Source of the DNA: Caryophanales bacterium UBA6380
GTDB lineage: Bacteria > Bacillota_I > Bacilli_A > RFN20 > CAG-826
Assembly (NCBI GenBank): GCA_002438785.1
Contig: DJQS01000020.1
Span: 19,180-83,179 of the forward strand
Direction of reading: 5' to 3'
Length of the DNA stretch: 64,000 nt
Position numbers and translations under genes: made by a program. Position 1 is the first letter of the stretch, and every line of letters begins with the position of its first letter. This document shows, in pieces, positions 44,421-54,245 of the stretch. Under the pieces are notes generated by a model that searched no databases, was not told the DNA's origin, and saw only the letters and a program-made list of their open reading frames with translations.

Positions 44421-47192
44421 ATGCTTAAATTAATTGATGTTTCTAAGAATTATATAATTGATAAAAAAGCATTTCCAGCTTTAAAGCATGTCAATTTAGA
44501 ATTTCCGAATTCTGGTGAATTATGTGCAATATTAGGAGCTAGTGGTTGTGGCAAGACAACCTTACTTAATATCATTGGTGGATTAGATAAATATACTAGT
44601 GGAGATTTACAAATTGATGGAATATCTACAAAAGAATATAAAGATAAAGATTGGGATAATTATCGTAATAAAAAAATCGGATTTGTTTTTCAAAGTTATA
44701 ATTTAATACCTCATTTATCAATATTAGAAAATGTAGAAATGTCATTAACTTTAAGTGGTGTGAGTAAGAAATCTAGAATTAAAAAAGCTAAAAAATCTTT
44801 GGAAACTGTAGGTTTATTTGATTTTTTAAGCAAAAAACCGAATCAATTAAGTGGTGGTCAAATGCAAAGAGTTGCTATTGCTAGAGCACTAGTAAATGAT
44901 CCTGAAATCATTTTAGCTGATGAACCAACTGGTGCTCTTGATAGTGTAACTTCAATTCAAGTAATGAATATATTAAAAGAAATTTCCAAAACGAAGTTAG
45001 TTATCATGGTAACTCATAATAAGGAATTAGCAACTAAGTATGCTACTAGAATTATTATGATTAAAGATGGTGTGATTGAAAGTGATGATAAGAAAGATAA
45101 TAAAATTATAATTAAGAAAAATAATCATAAAGACGAAAGAAAAAATAAAACGTCAATGTATTTTTTATCTGCAATTAAAATTTCTTTTAAAAATTTAATT
45201 ACTAAAAAAGGGCGAACAATTTTAACTAGTACAGCAGCAAGTTTTGGTATTATTGGTGTTGCTTTAGTATTAGCCTTATCTAATGGATTTAATAATTATA
45301 TTGAACGTGTTGAGAGTCAAACTGCTTCGATGATGCCAATAAATATACCTTCTTATACAGTTAAGTATGAACAAGATGAAAGTGTTGAACTTCCCCCAAA
45401 ATTTGGTGATACTAATTTAGTTTATCCTTATCAAAGTAATGTCAGTAAAGTTACTTATTCATATAATGTTTTTAGTGAGAAATATATAAATTATTTAAAA
45501 CATCTTCGCGATGATAAAGGATTAATTAATGATTATATAATTAGCTATGGAAACTCCTATTCATATAATTTAATGACTGATTTTCCTGATGGGAGTTATA
45601 AAATAGTTGAAAATAAAAATGTTGTTTCAATGGGTTCAACATTAAATTCTTTAACTGGCTTACCTACAACATTATTTCATGTTTTATATGGAAAAGAAGA
45701 ATACATTAAAGAGTCCTATGATTTAATTGATGGAACGTATCCAAAAAATGCTAACGAATTAGTCTTAGTAATTGATCAATATAATCGTATTTCACCAGAT
45801 ACTTTGAAAGCTTTAGGTTTTTATAGTGAAGATACTGATGTTAAAAATATGGAACCTATCAAGTTTGAAGATTTATACAAAAAGAAATTTAAAATTTTTA
45901 ATAATCAAGAATTTTATAAAGAAAGCATAATTAAAGATAATAAAACAACTGATAATTATGGACATGATAGGAATATATATACATATAATAATGCATTAGA
46001 TTATAAAGATATGTTTAATGATTCTAATTTAGGTATGGAATTAAAAATTACTGGTGTTTTAAGAATAAATAAAAGCAGCTCAATTGGCTTAATGGCTAAC
46101 GGCTTGTGCTATTTAAAAGATTTACAAGATATTTTAACTTCAAAAAATGAAGAAGCGAGCATTTCTAAGAATTATATTAATAATTTTTCTTTTAATAAAA
46201 AAGATAGTGAAAATAAACCATATGAATTTAATGATTTTATAACTGAATTAACTAATTTATATACTAATTTAAAAAATATTGATGAAATAAGTGGGATATA
46301 TAGTGAAATAAATAAAATCATAAATAAATACTTTACTTTTTATGCTTATAACAGTTCTAAAGATAAACTAGGTTATTATAGTAATGGAGTTTCCGCGTTT
46401 TTAAGTGTCGCTAGTAATCTAGGAGTTAATATTGTTAGTGATGAATTAATGAATAATGGATTATCTAATATGCTTTATTTAAAGACGATATTAGATAAAA
46501 TATCTTTAGGATTTACTAATGATGCTTCAGATGAAGAAGTTAATGATGCTTATAAAGAATTACTTGGCCTTATTGGCTATATTAATACTTATAGTTCAAT
46601 ACAATCAATTATAGTTTTTCCTAAAAATTTAACTAGTAAAAAAGAATTATTAAATTCTTTAGATGAATTTAATAATATAAAAGAAAATGATCAATATCAT
46701 GCTAGCAAAGCATCTGAACAAGTTTATTATACTGATATTGCTGGCGATTTAACTGATGGGTTAGGACAAATGATTAATGTAATTTCAATTGTTTTGATTA
46801 TATTTGCTTCTATTTCGTTGCTTGTTAGTTCGGTAATGACTGGAATTATTACTTATGTTTCAGTAATTGAAAGAACTAAAGAAATAGGTATATTAAGAGC
46901 TTTAGGTGCTAGAAAAAAAGATGTTGCAAGACTTTTTGTAGCAGAAAGTTGTATTATTGGCGCTTTAGCAGGAATTATAGGTTGCTTGGCTTCTTATATA
47001 ATATGTATACCAATTAATCAGATTTTAAATTCAATTTATCCAGAATATAATTTAGGTAGTATTGCACTATTAAATCCATTACATGCATTAATACTTATTA
47101 TTATTTCAATTATTTTAACCTTAATTAGTGGATTAATTCCTTCTAGAATTGCTGCTAAAAAGGATCCAGTTATAGCTTTAAGAAGTGAATAA
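44421..47192 (+). CDS. MacB/FtsX-type ABC transporter, fused ATPase-permease
   Basis: This 923-residue protein begins with a complete LolD/MacB-like ATPase (Walker A GASGCGKTT at 39-47, signature LSGGQMQR, Walker B IILADEPTGALDS). Then come a membrane helix at about residues 270-290, a large outside domain (about 295-785) and three C-terminal helices with the FtsX motif (ERTKEIGILRALGARKKDV). Such proteins act as mechanotransmitters, in peptide resistance or in lipoprotein handling; the substrate is unknown. Fusion of both parts in one chain is common in this branch of Bacillota. The next gene starts two bases after the stop. Confidence 0.88.
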   Translation: MLKLIDVSKNYIIDKKAFPALKHVNLEFPNSGELCAILGASGCGKTTLLNIIGGLDKYTSGDLQIDGISTKEYKDKDWDNYRNKKIGFVFQSYNLIPHLSILENVEMSLTLSGVSKKSRIKKAKKSLETVGLFDFLSKKPNQLSGGQMQRVAIARALVNDPEIILADEPTGALDSVTSIQVMNILKEISKTKLVIMVTHNKELATKYATRIIMIKDGVIESDDKKDNKIIIKKNNHKDERKNKTSMYFLSAIKISFKNLITKKGRTILTSTAASFGIIGVALVLALSNGFNNYIERVESQTASMMPINIPSYTVKYEQDESVELPPKFGDTNLVYPYQSNVSKVTYSYNVFSEKYINYLKHLRDDKGLINDYIISYGNSYSYNLMTDFPDGSYKIVENKNVVSMGSTLNSLTGLPTTLFHVLYGKEEYIKESYDLIDGTYPKNANELVLVIDQYNRISPDTLKALGFYSEDTDVKNMEPIKFEDLYKKKFKIFNNQEFYKESIIKDNKTTDNYGHDRNIYTYNNALDYKDMFNDSNLGMELKITGVLRINKSSSIGLMANGLCYLKDLQDILTSKNEEASISKNYINNFSFNKKDSENKPYEFNDFITELTNLYTNLKNIDEISGIYSEINKIINKYFTFYAYNSSKDKLGYYSNGVSAFLSVASNLGVNIVSDELMNNGLSNMLYLKTILDKISLGFTNDASDEEVNDAYKELLGLIGYINTYSSIQSIIVFPKNLTSKKELLNSLDEFNNIKENDQYHASKASEQVYYTDIAGDLTDGLGQMINVISIVLIIFASISLLVSSVMTGIITYVSVIERTKEIGILRALGARKKDVARLFVAESCIIGALAGIIGCLASYIICIPINQILNSIYPEYNLGSIALLNPLHALILIIISIILTLISGLIPSRIAAKKDPVIALRSE

Positions 47193-47193
47193 A

Positions 47194-49659
47194 ATGAAAA
47201 AAGAAGATAATAAAATAAACACAAGTTCTAATGTTAAAAGGATTTTATCTAGGTCGGATTTTGGACTCTCTATTTATCAAGTAAATTTGAGAAATTCTCA
47301 AGGATTAAATAACAAATCGAATGTAAAAGTTAATCGTAGTTATTTAGATATTATTATCAAAAATTTATTTACATTTTTTAATATTTTATTAGTTATAATA
47401 GGAATAATTTTACTTGCAGCTGGGTTATGGACAAGTTGTGTATTTTTAATAATTTTATTTGCCAATACTTCAATTGGTTTAATTCAAGATATACGCGCTA
47501 AAATAATGGTTGATAAGTTATCGTTGACAGATAAAACAAAATCAAAAATTATGCGTGAAGGAAAAATAAAAGAAATTGATCCTGATGAAATTGTATTAGA
47601 TGATGTTTTGATCTTAAAAAATGATGATTCTATTCCTTGTGATTCAAGAATATTATCAGGCCAGGCCACTGTTAATGAATCGTTAATTACCGGTGAATCA
47701 ATACCAATTAAAAAGATTGCAGGGGATTATATTTATAGTGGTACATATGTTGTTTCTGGAAGTTTAAGAGCGCGTGTTGATAAGGTTGGAGCTGACAACT
47801 ACATTCAACAATTACAATCAAAATCAAAAGAATATCGTCGTCCTAAATCTCAAATCTATGCAAAACTCAATTATTTATTCAAAATTATTTCAATCATTGT
47901 TATTTTGATAGGTTTTGTTGTATTAATTGAAAAAGGAATAATGGAAGATGCCTTTTCTAGTTGGGAGCATTTTGTAAATAATATTGGGCAAATTGCTGGA
48001 AGTTTAATTTCTATGATTCCTTCGGGAATGTATCTATTAGCTTCTACTAGTTTAGCAGTTGGAACAATTGCTCTTACAAAAAAGAATGTTTTAGTTAGAG
48101 ATTTATATTCAACTGAAACTTTAGCAAGAGTGGATACATTATGTATTGACAAAACAGGAACAATTACAGATGGGAGTATGTCTATTAATAAAATAGAAGT
48201 AATAGATAATAAAAGATTTCCTAAAGGTAAAATTGAAGCATGTATCTCTTCTATTTTGTTTGCAACTCAAGATGATAACTTTACTGCTAAAGCTTTAGAA
48301 GATTATTTAGGGAGAAAAGAAATATTTAGATGTAAAAATTACATTCCATTTGATAGTTCTATTAAATATACCGCTGCAACATTAGAAGATGTTGGTACTA
48401 TTATTTATGGAGCTTATGGTTTTATCGATTTAATAAATGATAAACTTATAAAAGAAAAAATAGAAAATTATAGTAAACATGGATTTAGAGTACTTGTTGT
48501 TGGATATTCGAATAAGGATATAAAAAATGATAAAATTCCTAATAAAATTACTCCAATTGCCTTAATTATTATTCAAGATAGAATTAGAAATAAAGCTAAA
48601 GAAACTATAAATTGGTTTATTAAAAATAATGTAAATATTAAGGTAATTAGCGGAGATAATCCATTGACTGTTAGTAATATTGCTGAGCAAGTTGGAATCG
48701 TTAATGCTGATAGATATATTTCTTTAGAAGGAATTGAATTAGATGAAGTTAAAAAAATTGTTGAGAATTACAATGTTTTTGGTAGAGTAACACCTGAACA
48801 AAAAGAAGTGATAATTAAAACACTTAGAGAAAATAAACATAATGTGGCAATGTTTGGCGATGGAGTAAATGATATATTAGCAATGAAAAGTGCTGATGTT
48901 AGTATTAGCGTTAAAAGTGGCTGTAGAGCTGCTAGAGATATCGCTAGTCTAGTTTTAACAAATAATGACTTTGAATCTTTGCCAGAAATAGTTTCTCAAG
49001 GAAGAAGAGTTATTAATAATCTCCAAAGAACATGTTCTTTATTTTTAACAAAAACAATTTTTAGTATTTCACTAAATATATTCTTCATTCTTTATAGTAT
49101 CATTACATTAAATAAATTAAATCAACCAGTGACGTGGCCTTTTTTAACTAATAATTTTTATGCTTGGGAGATCATTACGATTGGTATTGCAGCATTTTTA
49201 CTAGCTTTAGAGCCAAATAATGAAAAACTTGAAGGTAATTTTTTATTAAATATATTTAAAAAATCAATACCAAATGGACTAATTATTTCTATTACAATAA
49301 TGGCTTTATTTATTTATACATATTCTACAAAAGGTTTAGATTCTATTGATGATTCTATTACAATATCGGTTTATTTTATTTCCATAACATCGTTTTTTGT
49401 TTTAATGCAAACGTGTTATAAGTATAATTTTTATCGAATTTTGATATTAATTGGAAGTGCATTAACTATGTCTTTAATGTTTATAATCTCTTTGTATTCA
49501 AAATTTAATCTATTAGAAATATATTTATTAAAGGATTCAAGTTATATTATAACTTTAATTGTTTTATTAGCTATTTCATTTATAGCAATGCTTATCGTGT
49601 TTGTTTTAACAACTTTTTATAAAAATATTAAAAAGATATTTAAAGGCGATAAAATATGA
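47194..49659 (+). CDS. P-type cation ATPase (HAD-IC family, CtpE-like)
   Basis: This 821-residue ion pump has the actuator motif TGESIPI, the phosphorylated Asp319 in CIDKTGTITDG, nucleotide-domain motifs and the hinge FGDGVNDILAMKSADVSI. Helix M4 reads IPSGMYLLAS and lacks CPC or CPx, so it is not a heavy-metal pump of the CopA type. The nearest described relative by pattern is mycobacterial CtpE, a calcium transporter; ion not proven. An in-frame GTG lies three codons upstream, inside the previous gene; I prefer the ATG right after that stop. The stop overlaps the TetR gene (ATGA). Confidence 0.87.
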   Translation: MKKEDNKINTSSNVKRILSRSDFGLSIYQVNLRNSQGLNNKSNVKVNRSYLDIIIKNLFTFFNILLVIIGIILLAAGLWTSCVFLIILFANTSIGLIQDIRAKIMVDKLSLTDKTKSKIMREGKIKEIDPDEIVLDDVLILKNDDSIPCDSRILSGQATVNESLITGESIPIKKIAGDYIYSGTYVVSGSLRARVDKVGADNYIQQLQSKSKEYRRPKSQIYAKLNYLFKIISIIVILIGFVVLIEKGIMEDAFSSWEHFVNNIGQIAGSLISMIPSGMYLLASTSLAVGTIALTKKNVLVRDLYSTETLARVDTLCIDKTGTITDGSMSINKIEVIDNKRFPKGKIEACISSILFATQDDNFTAKALEDYLGRKEIFRCKNYIPFDSSIKYTAATLEDVGTIIYGAYGFIDLINDKLIKEKIENYSKHGFRVLVVGYSNKDIKNDKIPNKITPIALIIIQDRIRNKAKETINWFIKNNVNIKVISGDNPLTVSNIAEQVGIVNADRYISLEGIELDEVKKIVENYNVFGRVTPEQKEVIIKTLRENKHNVAMFGDGVNDILAMKSADVSISVKSGCRAARDIASLVLTNNDFESLPEIVSQGRRVINNLQRTCSLFLTKTIFSISLNIFFILYSIITLNKLNQPVTWPFLTNNFYAWEIITIGIAAFLLALEPNNEKLEGNFLLNIFKKSIPNGLIISITIMALFIYTYSTKGLDSIDDSITISVYFISITSFFVLMQTCYKYNFYRILILIGSALTMSLMFIISLYSKFNLLEIYLLKDSSYIITLIVLLAISFIAMLIVFVLTTFYKNIKKIFKGDKI

Positions 49660-50165
49660 GTAAAAGTGAAAAGAAAATACAAGAGACATTTTTAAATTTG
49701 TTAGCTAGTAAGCCAATTGAAAGTATTTCTGTATCAATGCTTTGTAATGCTTTAAATATGGAGCGACAAACGTTCTATTATCATTATCAAAGTTTATATG
49801 ATCTTATATATTCGATATTTTATGAAATGAAATTGGAAATAGATAATAATAGTAGTTTTAAAGAAAATATCTTTAAATTGCAAACTTTTTTAGAAAATAA
49901 CAGAGTTTTATGTATATCAATTATTAATACATTTGCTGAATCTATATTAACTGAATTTATTAATTCTTATTATTATAGAGTTCTTAAAACTATTAATTAT
50001 GAGTATAAAAATAGTAAAGATTTTATAATTTTTTTTACAAAAGGGGCGACAGAAATTACTTTAGATTTATTTAAAACTGAATCTTTTAATTATAAAAATT
50101 TTAGTTTGAATCTTAATTCAATTTTCAATAATTTTTCTAATTTTATTAAAACATATTGTAAATAA
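49656..50165 (+). CDS. Small TetR-family regulator
   Basis: This 169-residue protein has a TetR helix-turn-helix at about residues 22-50 (VSMLCNALNMERQTFYYHYQ), of the DhaS/TetR_C_8 type. The C-terminal part is hydrophobic and aromatic and not informative. It overlaps the stop of the P-type ATPase by four bases, so it is the last gene of the ABC-ATPase-TetR operon and may repress it. Its gene is very AT-rich, like its neighbours. Confidence 0.82.
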   Translation: MSKSEKKIQETFLNLLASKPIESISVSMLCNALNMERQTFYYHYQSLYDLIYSIFYEMKLEIDNNSSFKENIFKLQTFLENNRVLCISIINTFAESILTEFINSYYYRVLKTINYEYKNSKDFIIFFTKGATEITLDLFKTESFNYKNFSLNLNSIFNNFSNFIKTYCK

Positions 50166-50240
50166 GTTTATTTATTTACCGAAGTTTGATATTATAAATA
50201 AGTAATTCTCGAGCATACTTTTTGTAGCAAGGGAGAAATT

Positions 50241-51350
50241 ATGACTAAAGATGATTTAATTAGTTTACTAGTCTACTTAATAATGATAGCATTCGCAATT
50301 ATTGTAGGAGTAACAATGATAAAACCAGCAATTGAAGCTGGATATATTCCTGATGGAGGGAGTTCTTTTTTATTTTTAATTATATGCTTATTTATTGGTA
50401 TTGTTTTAAATGGACTATTAATTGAATTAGGACATTTAATTGGTGCTAAAATAGGTGGGTATACAATATTATCCTTTAATGTTTTATCTTTTTCTTTTTT
50501 TAAACAAAAAGATAATGATAAACTTAAAACTACATTTGGAGTTTTTAAAACTTTTAATGGATTAACTGGTGAGACAATAATTACACCAAAAAAAGATCAT
50601 GCTAATCCAATTTTATACATCTTTTTACCTATTATTTTATTTTTAATTGAAATTGCTGTATGTGTATTTACTTTCAACTTCATCATTGATAATCAAGCAA
50701 GCGAAATGTTACTACTTATAAAATATGGATTTTTTATTGTTACATGTGTTGGAGCAATGATAAATATATATAATTATTTTCCTGCAAAATTAGATTCAAT
50801 GAATGATGGTTATCGTTTAATTTTATTAAATAAAAAGATTAATATAGATGCTTATAATGAATTATTAAGAGTTAATGGTGATAAGTTACTTGGAATTGAT
50901 TATGGTGATATAAAAACTTTTACTGTTTCTAGTGATTTTACAGCAAAAGTTAATATTTTAAGTGCACTTAATTATGCAGATAAAAATAAAAATAAAGCTA
51001 TTGATATCTTAGATGATGTAATAATACATGAAAAGAATATTACTAAAACAACATTAAGAGATGCAAAAATTAAAAAATCTTATATTTATTTTTTAAATAA
51101 CGATAATGAGGAAGCCTTAAAAATGTATAATAATTTATCTGATGAAGATAAAAAATATATAAAGTTGTGTAATGACATGTTTTCGATTAGATATTATTTA
51201 TTTTATGCTTTAAGAATAGAAAAAAGCACGAGCGAAGTCGAACGTGCTTTAGATAGAAGTAATAAAATACTTAAACGTTTATTACCTGGTGAAAAAGACG
51301 AAGAAATTAAATTATTAGATGATGTTAAAAAAAGATTAAATTTAAAATAG
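50241..51350 (+). CDS. M50-like membrane protein with lost zinc His, TPR-like tail
   Basis: This 369-residue membrane protein has four or five helices in residues 5-190. Residues about 61-70 read LIELGHLIGA, which resembles the HExGH zinc motif of site-2 proteases but with Ile in place of the first His. A later region, NYFPAKLDSMNDGYRL, resembles the NPDG motif of that family. The soluble C-terminal half (from about 200) is helical with a TPR-like rhythm (ALNYADKNKNKAIDILDDV, NNDNEEALKMYNNL). It is probably an inactive relative that binds partners. Family membership is a moderate-confidence inference; no function assigned. Confidence 0.6.
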   Translation: MTKDDLISLLVYLIMIAFAIIVGVTMIKPAIEAGYIPDGGSSFLFLIICLFIGIVLNGLLIELGHLIGAKIGGYTILSFNVLSFSFFKQKDNDKLKTTFGVFKTFNGLTGETIITPKKDHANPILYIFLPIILFLIEIAVCVFTFNFIIDNQASEMLLLIKYGFFIVTCVGAMINIYNYFPAKLDSMNDGYRLILLNKKINIDAYNELLRVNGDKLLGIDYGDIKTFTVSSDFTAKVNILSALNYADKNKNKAIDILDDVIIHEKNITKTTLRDAKIKKSYIYFLNNDNEEALKMYNNLSDEDKKYIKLCNDMFSIRYYLFYALRIEKSTSEVERALDRSNKILKRLLPGEKDEEIKLLDDVKKRLNLK

Positions 51351-51351
51351 G

Positions 51352-51882
51352 TTATTTATTCTTTTCATCTTTTTTTAATGAATCTCTAATTTCTCTTAAT
51401 AATAATATGTCTTCAGGAATAACTGGTTCTTGCTTTGGTGCTTCTTTTTCTTTTTCTTCCATTTTTTCTTTAAGAGCTTTTCTTTTATTATTCATATAAG
51501 TAAAAACTTTTAATATTGTAAAAAGTACTAAAGCGATTAATAAGAAATTAATAATTGCATTAATAAATGAACCCCAATCAATTACGTTTACTAATGTTTT
51601 ATCATATGAAACGCCCCAATAGGTAACTTTATTTGCAACATCAGTTGTCCCTTCAATAAATTTTGCTTTTTCTGGATTCAAAACTGTTACGAGTCCATCA
51701 AGACCAGCAGGAACAGCAAGAGAAATTATAGGCATTAAAATTCCTTTGACTAAAGCGTTAACAATAGCTGTAAAAGCTGAACCAACAATAACGCCAATAG
51801 CCATATCAAGAACGCTACCGCGAGAGATAAAAGCCTTAAATTCTTCAATTATTTTAACTTTTTTTATTTTAATTTTTTTCAT
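51352..51882 (-). CDS. mscL: Large-conductance mechanosensitive channel MscL
   Basis: MscL opens under membrane tension to release solutes. The 176-residue protein has FKAFISRGSVLDMAIGVIVG and then SAFTAIVNALVKGILMPII, the first helix of the family, and a second helix near residues 110-130. It is longer than the usual 130-150 residues because of a longer outside loop and a Lys/Glu-rich C-terminal helix. It converges with the preceding gene (one base between stops). Confidence 0.93.
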   Translation of the reverse strand: MKKIKIKKVKIIEEFKAFISRGSVLDMAIGVIVGSAFTAIVNALVKGILMPIISLAVPAGLDGLVTVLNPEKAKFIEGTTDVANKVTYWGVSYDKTLVNVIDWGSFINAIINFLLIALVLFTILKVFTYMNNKRKALKEKMEEKEKEAPKQEPVIPEDILLLREIRDSLKKDEKNK

Positions 51883-51928
51883 AAATGCCTCCGTGATTCA
51901 TATTATAACATGTTAAATTTAAAATTTA

Positions 51929-51957
51929 TTAAACTTAATTAGGACTTTTGATATAAT
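51929..51957 (+). promoter_or_regulatory. Promoter of degV
   Basis: TTAAAC (51929-51934) and TATAAT (51952-51957) are 17 bases apart; TG two bases before the -10 box makes it an extended element (TGATATAAT). The ATG at 51977 follows a GGCGG site. Confidence 0.6.
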
Positions 51958-51976
51958 TTTATTAAGGCGGTAAGTT

Positions 51977-52846
51977 ATGGAAAAAGAAATTATAATTTTT
52001 ACAGACTCTACATGTGATTTATCTAAAGATTTAATTGATCAAAACAAAATTAAAGTTATACCATTACATGTTACTTTTGATAATGGCGGACAATATCTTG
52101 ATGGTGTAGATATATTTAGCGAAGATGTTTATAAAAAACAAGAAGAATTAAATACTTTGCCTAAAACAGGTGCAATAAATGTTTCTGAATTTATTAAAGC
52201 TTTTAAAGAAGAATATAATAAAGGCAATGATATATTTTATATAGGTATAGGAAGTGGCCTATCTAGCTCTTATAATAATGCTTTACTAGCAAGTAAGGAG
52301 TTTAATGATGAATCTCGCTTTGCAATAGTTGATGGTCAAAATTTATCAACTGGAACTGGTTTATTGGTATTAAAGGCCTGTAAATTTAGAGATGAAGGTG
52401 ATTCTATACAAGAAATAAAAAGCAAAGTCGAAAAATTAGTTCCATTAGTAAGTGCAAAATTTTGTATTGATCGATTAGATTATTTATATAAAGGTGGCAG
52501 ATGTTCAGGAATGACAATGTTATTAGCACACGCTTTAAAAATTCATCCAGTTGCTAAAGTTATTAACAATAAATTAGTTGTATATAAAAAGCCACGCGGC
52601 AAATATGTCAATGCTGTTAATGAGCAAATAGAGGAATTTAAACATGATTTACCAAATATGGATACAAGTTGTGTATTTATTACTCATAGTGGAAGAATTG
52701 ATGGCTTTGATAAATATATTTATGATGAAATCTCTAAATATATTCCAAAAGAAAATATTCATATAACTGAAGCAGGTTGTACTGTTTGCTCTCACTGCGG
52801 TCCAAAAACTATTGGTATATTATATATATTAAATTCAAAAAAATAA
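51977..52846 (+). CDS. DegV/FakB-family fatty-acid-binding protein
   Basis: This 289-residue protein has the DegV fold: FTDSTCDLSKDLI at the N terminus, then PKTGAINVSEF, GIGSGLSSSYNNA and the FakB2-like end HSGRIDGFDKYI. In Gram-positives these proteins present fatty acids to the kinase FakA so that they enter phospholipids. FakA is not in the window. Single gene with its own promoter and terminator. Confidence 0.9.
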   Translation: MEKEIIIFTDSTCDLSKDLIDQNKIKVIPLHVTFDNGGQYLDGVDIFSEDVYKKQEELNTLPKTGAINVSEFIKAFKEEYNKGNDIFYIGIGSGLSSSYNNALLASKEFNDESRFAIVDGQNLSTGTGLLVLKACKFRDEGDSIQEIKSKVEKLVPLVSAKFCIDRLDYLYKGGRCSGMTMLLAHALKIHPVAKVINNKLVVYKKPRGKYVNAVNEQIEEFKHDLPNMDTSCVFITHSGRIDGFDKYIYDEISKYIPKENIHITEAGCTVCSHCGPKTIGILYILNSKK

Positions 52847-52872
52847 TTTAGTTTCGCTTTGTTTTTAAATAA

Positions 52873-52919
52873 AAAAAGACTTTATATTAAAATAAAAAAT
52901 TAATTTATAAAGTCTTTTT
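52873..52919. terminator. Bidirectional terminator between degV and tldE
   Basis: Fourteen-base arms, AAAAAGACTTTATA (52873-52886) and TATAAAGTCTTTTT (52906-52919), have T runs on each strand. It lies between converging genes. Confidence 0.85.
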
Positions 52920-52925
52920 ATTTTT

Positions 52926-54245
52926 TTATTCAGCTGAATATTTTAAATTTTTGAAAGCAATGGAAGGAACATTATTACTACTAATTAATAAAGTAAGATT
53001 ATTTCCTACAGCAATAACGTTATTGAATAATTCAAAGATATTACCACTTAGAACAAATAATCCTAATGGACCATCTTTTTTGCCATTAATAATTTTAAAA
53101 CCATTAGACTCTAATGAAAAATCTCCGCTATTAGGATTTAATCCTGCATGTAATCCAGATAAATCAGTAATATATAGTCCATTTTTTATTTTTTGAAACA
53201 ATTGTTCTTCAGTTAATTTACCTGGTTTAACATTAATTCCACTAAAAGCAATGCTCATTTTTCCACCTGCTCTATAAGCATTACCTGTTGATTCTACACC
53301 ATCTTTTTTTGCAGTTTCTAAATTATAGAAATAAGTTTGTAACTTTCCTTTATTTATTATGACTTTATTTTTACAAGCAACACCTTCATCATCAAAATAA
53401 TGTCTATATATATTGTTAGTAAGAGGTTTTTCAGCAATAGTGAGTTTATTAGAAACAATTTGTGTATTCAATTTTCCTTCGAATTTAGATGTATGTTTTT
53501 GAATAGCTTCCGCTGATAAATTACTTAATAATGCCATTAGCAAACTAGAGACACAATCGTTATTCATAACCACGTTATAAGTTCCATTAGCGACATTTGA
53601 GCCGTGAAGAGTCTCTAATGCTTTTTTAGTTGCTTTATTTGCTAGTGACATATAATCAAATTTCGTAAGATCATTACCAATAAAATACTCATAATGATCT
53701 TTTGTTTCGTTATTGTCTTTAACATAAACATTGCAATAAACGACAAAATAATTTGATTTGTCTTTTAATTTTAATCCATAAGAATTAGCAAATAATCTTT
53801 CATCCATAGATTCGTTATAAGAAACTTCAACTTCACTAATTCTAGGATCTAATGTCTTTGTGTAATTATATAGCTTACGTAACAAATCAATTTTTTCTTC
53901 TGCAGTAGTGGATTCTAAGGATTTAGAAAACATATTCTTTTTAGAATATTTTTCACTACCTTTAAAAATTTCAGGTATTTCCTTTTTTTCAATTAATGAA
54001 GCAGAATCTTTAATTGAATTAATGATGAAAGAAGGAGTGCTTTTGTCATCTTTTTCTGTTGCACAAAACCCTAATTTATTTTGATAAATTCCACGAGCTA
54101 AAATTTTTCCAACAGTTGATAACTCATAATTATCTATTTCACCTCTAAATAAAGAAACAGAAAACGATGTACTTTTATTAACATCCAATTCAAGCGCTTC
54201 TATATTATTATTTTTAGCTAATTCAAATAATTTATTTATATTCAT
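52926..54245 (-). CDS. tldE: TldE/PmbA-like subunit of the TldD/TldE protease
   Basis: This 439-residue protein is the non-catalytic partner in a TldD/TldE metalloprotease, which in E. coli trims microcin B17 and degrades CcdA. Family motifs are visible (LFRGEIDNYELSTVGKILAR, TGNAYRAGGKMSIAFSGINV and NVIAVGNNLTL near the end), and no HExxxH is present. The frame is open 36 codons upstream, but the ATG at 54243-54245 has GAGGAGG before it and gives the family length; it overlaps tldD by 14 bases. Confidence 0.88.
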   Translation of the reverse strand: MNINKLFELAKNNNIEALELDVNKSTSFSVSLFRGEIDNYELSTVGKILARGIYQNKLGFCATEKDDKSTPSFIINSIKDSASLIEKKEIPEIFKGSEKYSKKNMFSKSLESTTAEEKIDLLRKLYNYTKTLDPRISEVEVSYNESMDERLFANSYGLKLKDKSNYFVVYCNVYVKDNNETKDHYEYFIGNDLTKFDYMSLANKATKKALETLHGSNVANGTYNVVMNNDCVSSLLMALLSNLSAEAIQKHTSKFEGKLNTQIVSNKLTIAEKPLTNNIYRHYFDDEGVACKNKVIINKGKLQTYFYNLETAKKDGVESTGNAYRAGGKMSIAFSGINVKPGKLTEEQLFQKIKNGLYITDLSGLHAGLNPNSGDFSLESNGFKIINGKKDGPLGLFVLSGNIFELFNNVIAVGNNLTLLISSNNVPSIAFKNLKYSAE

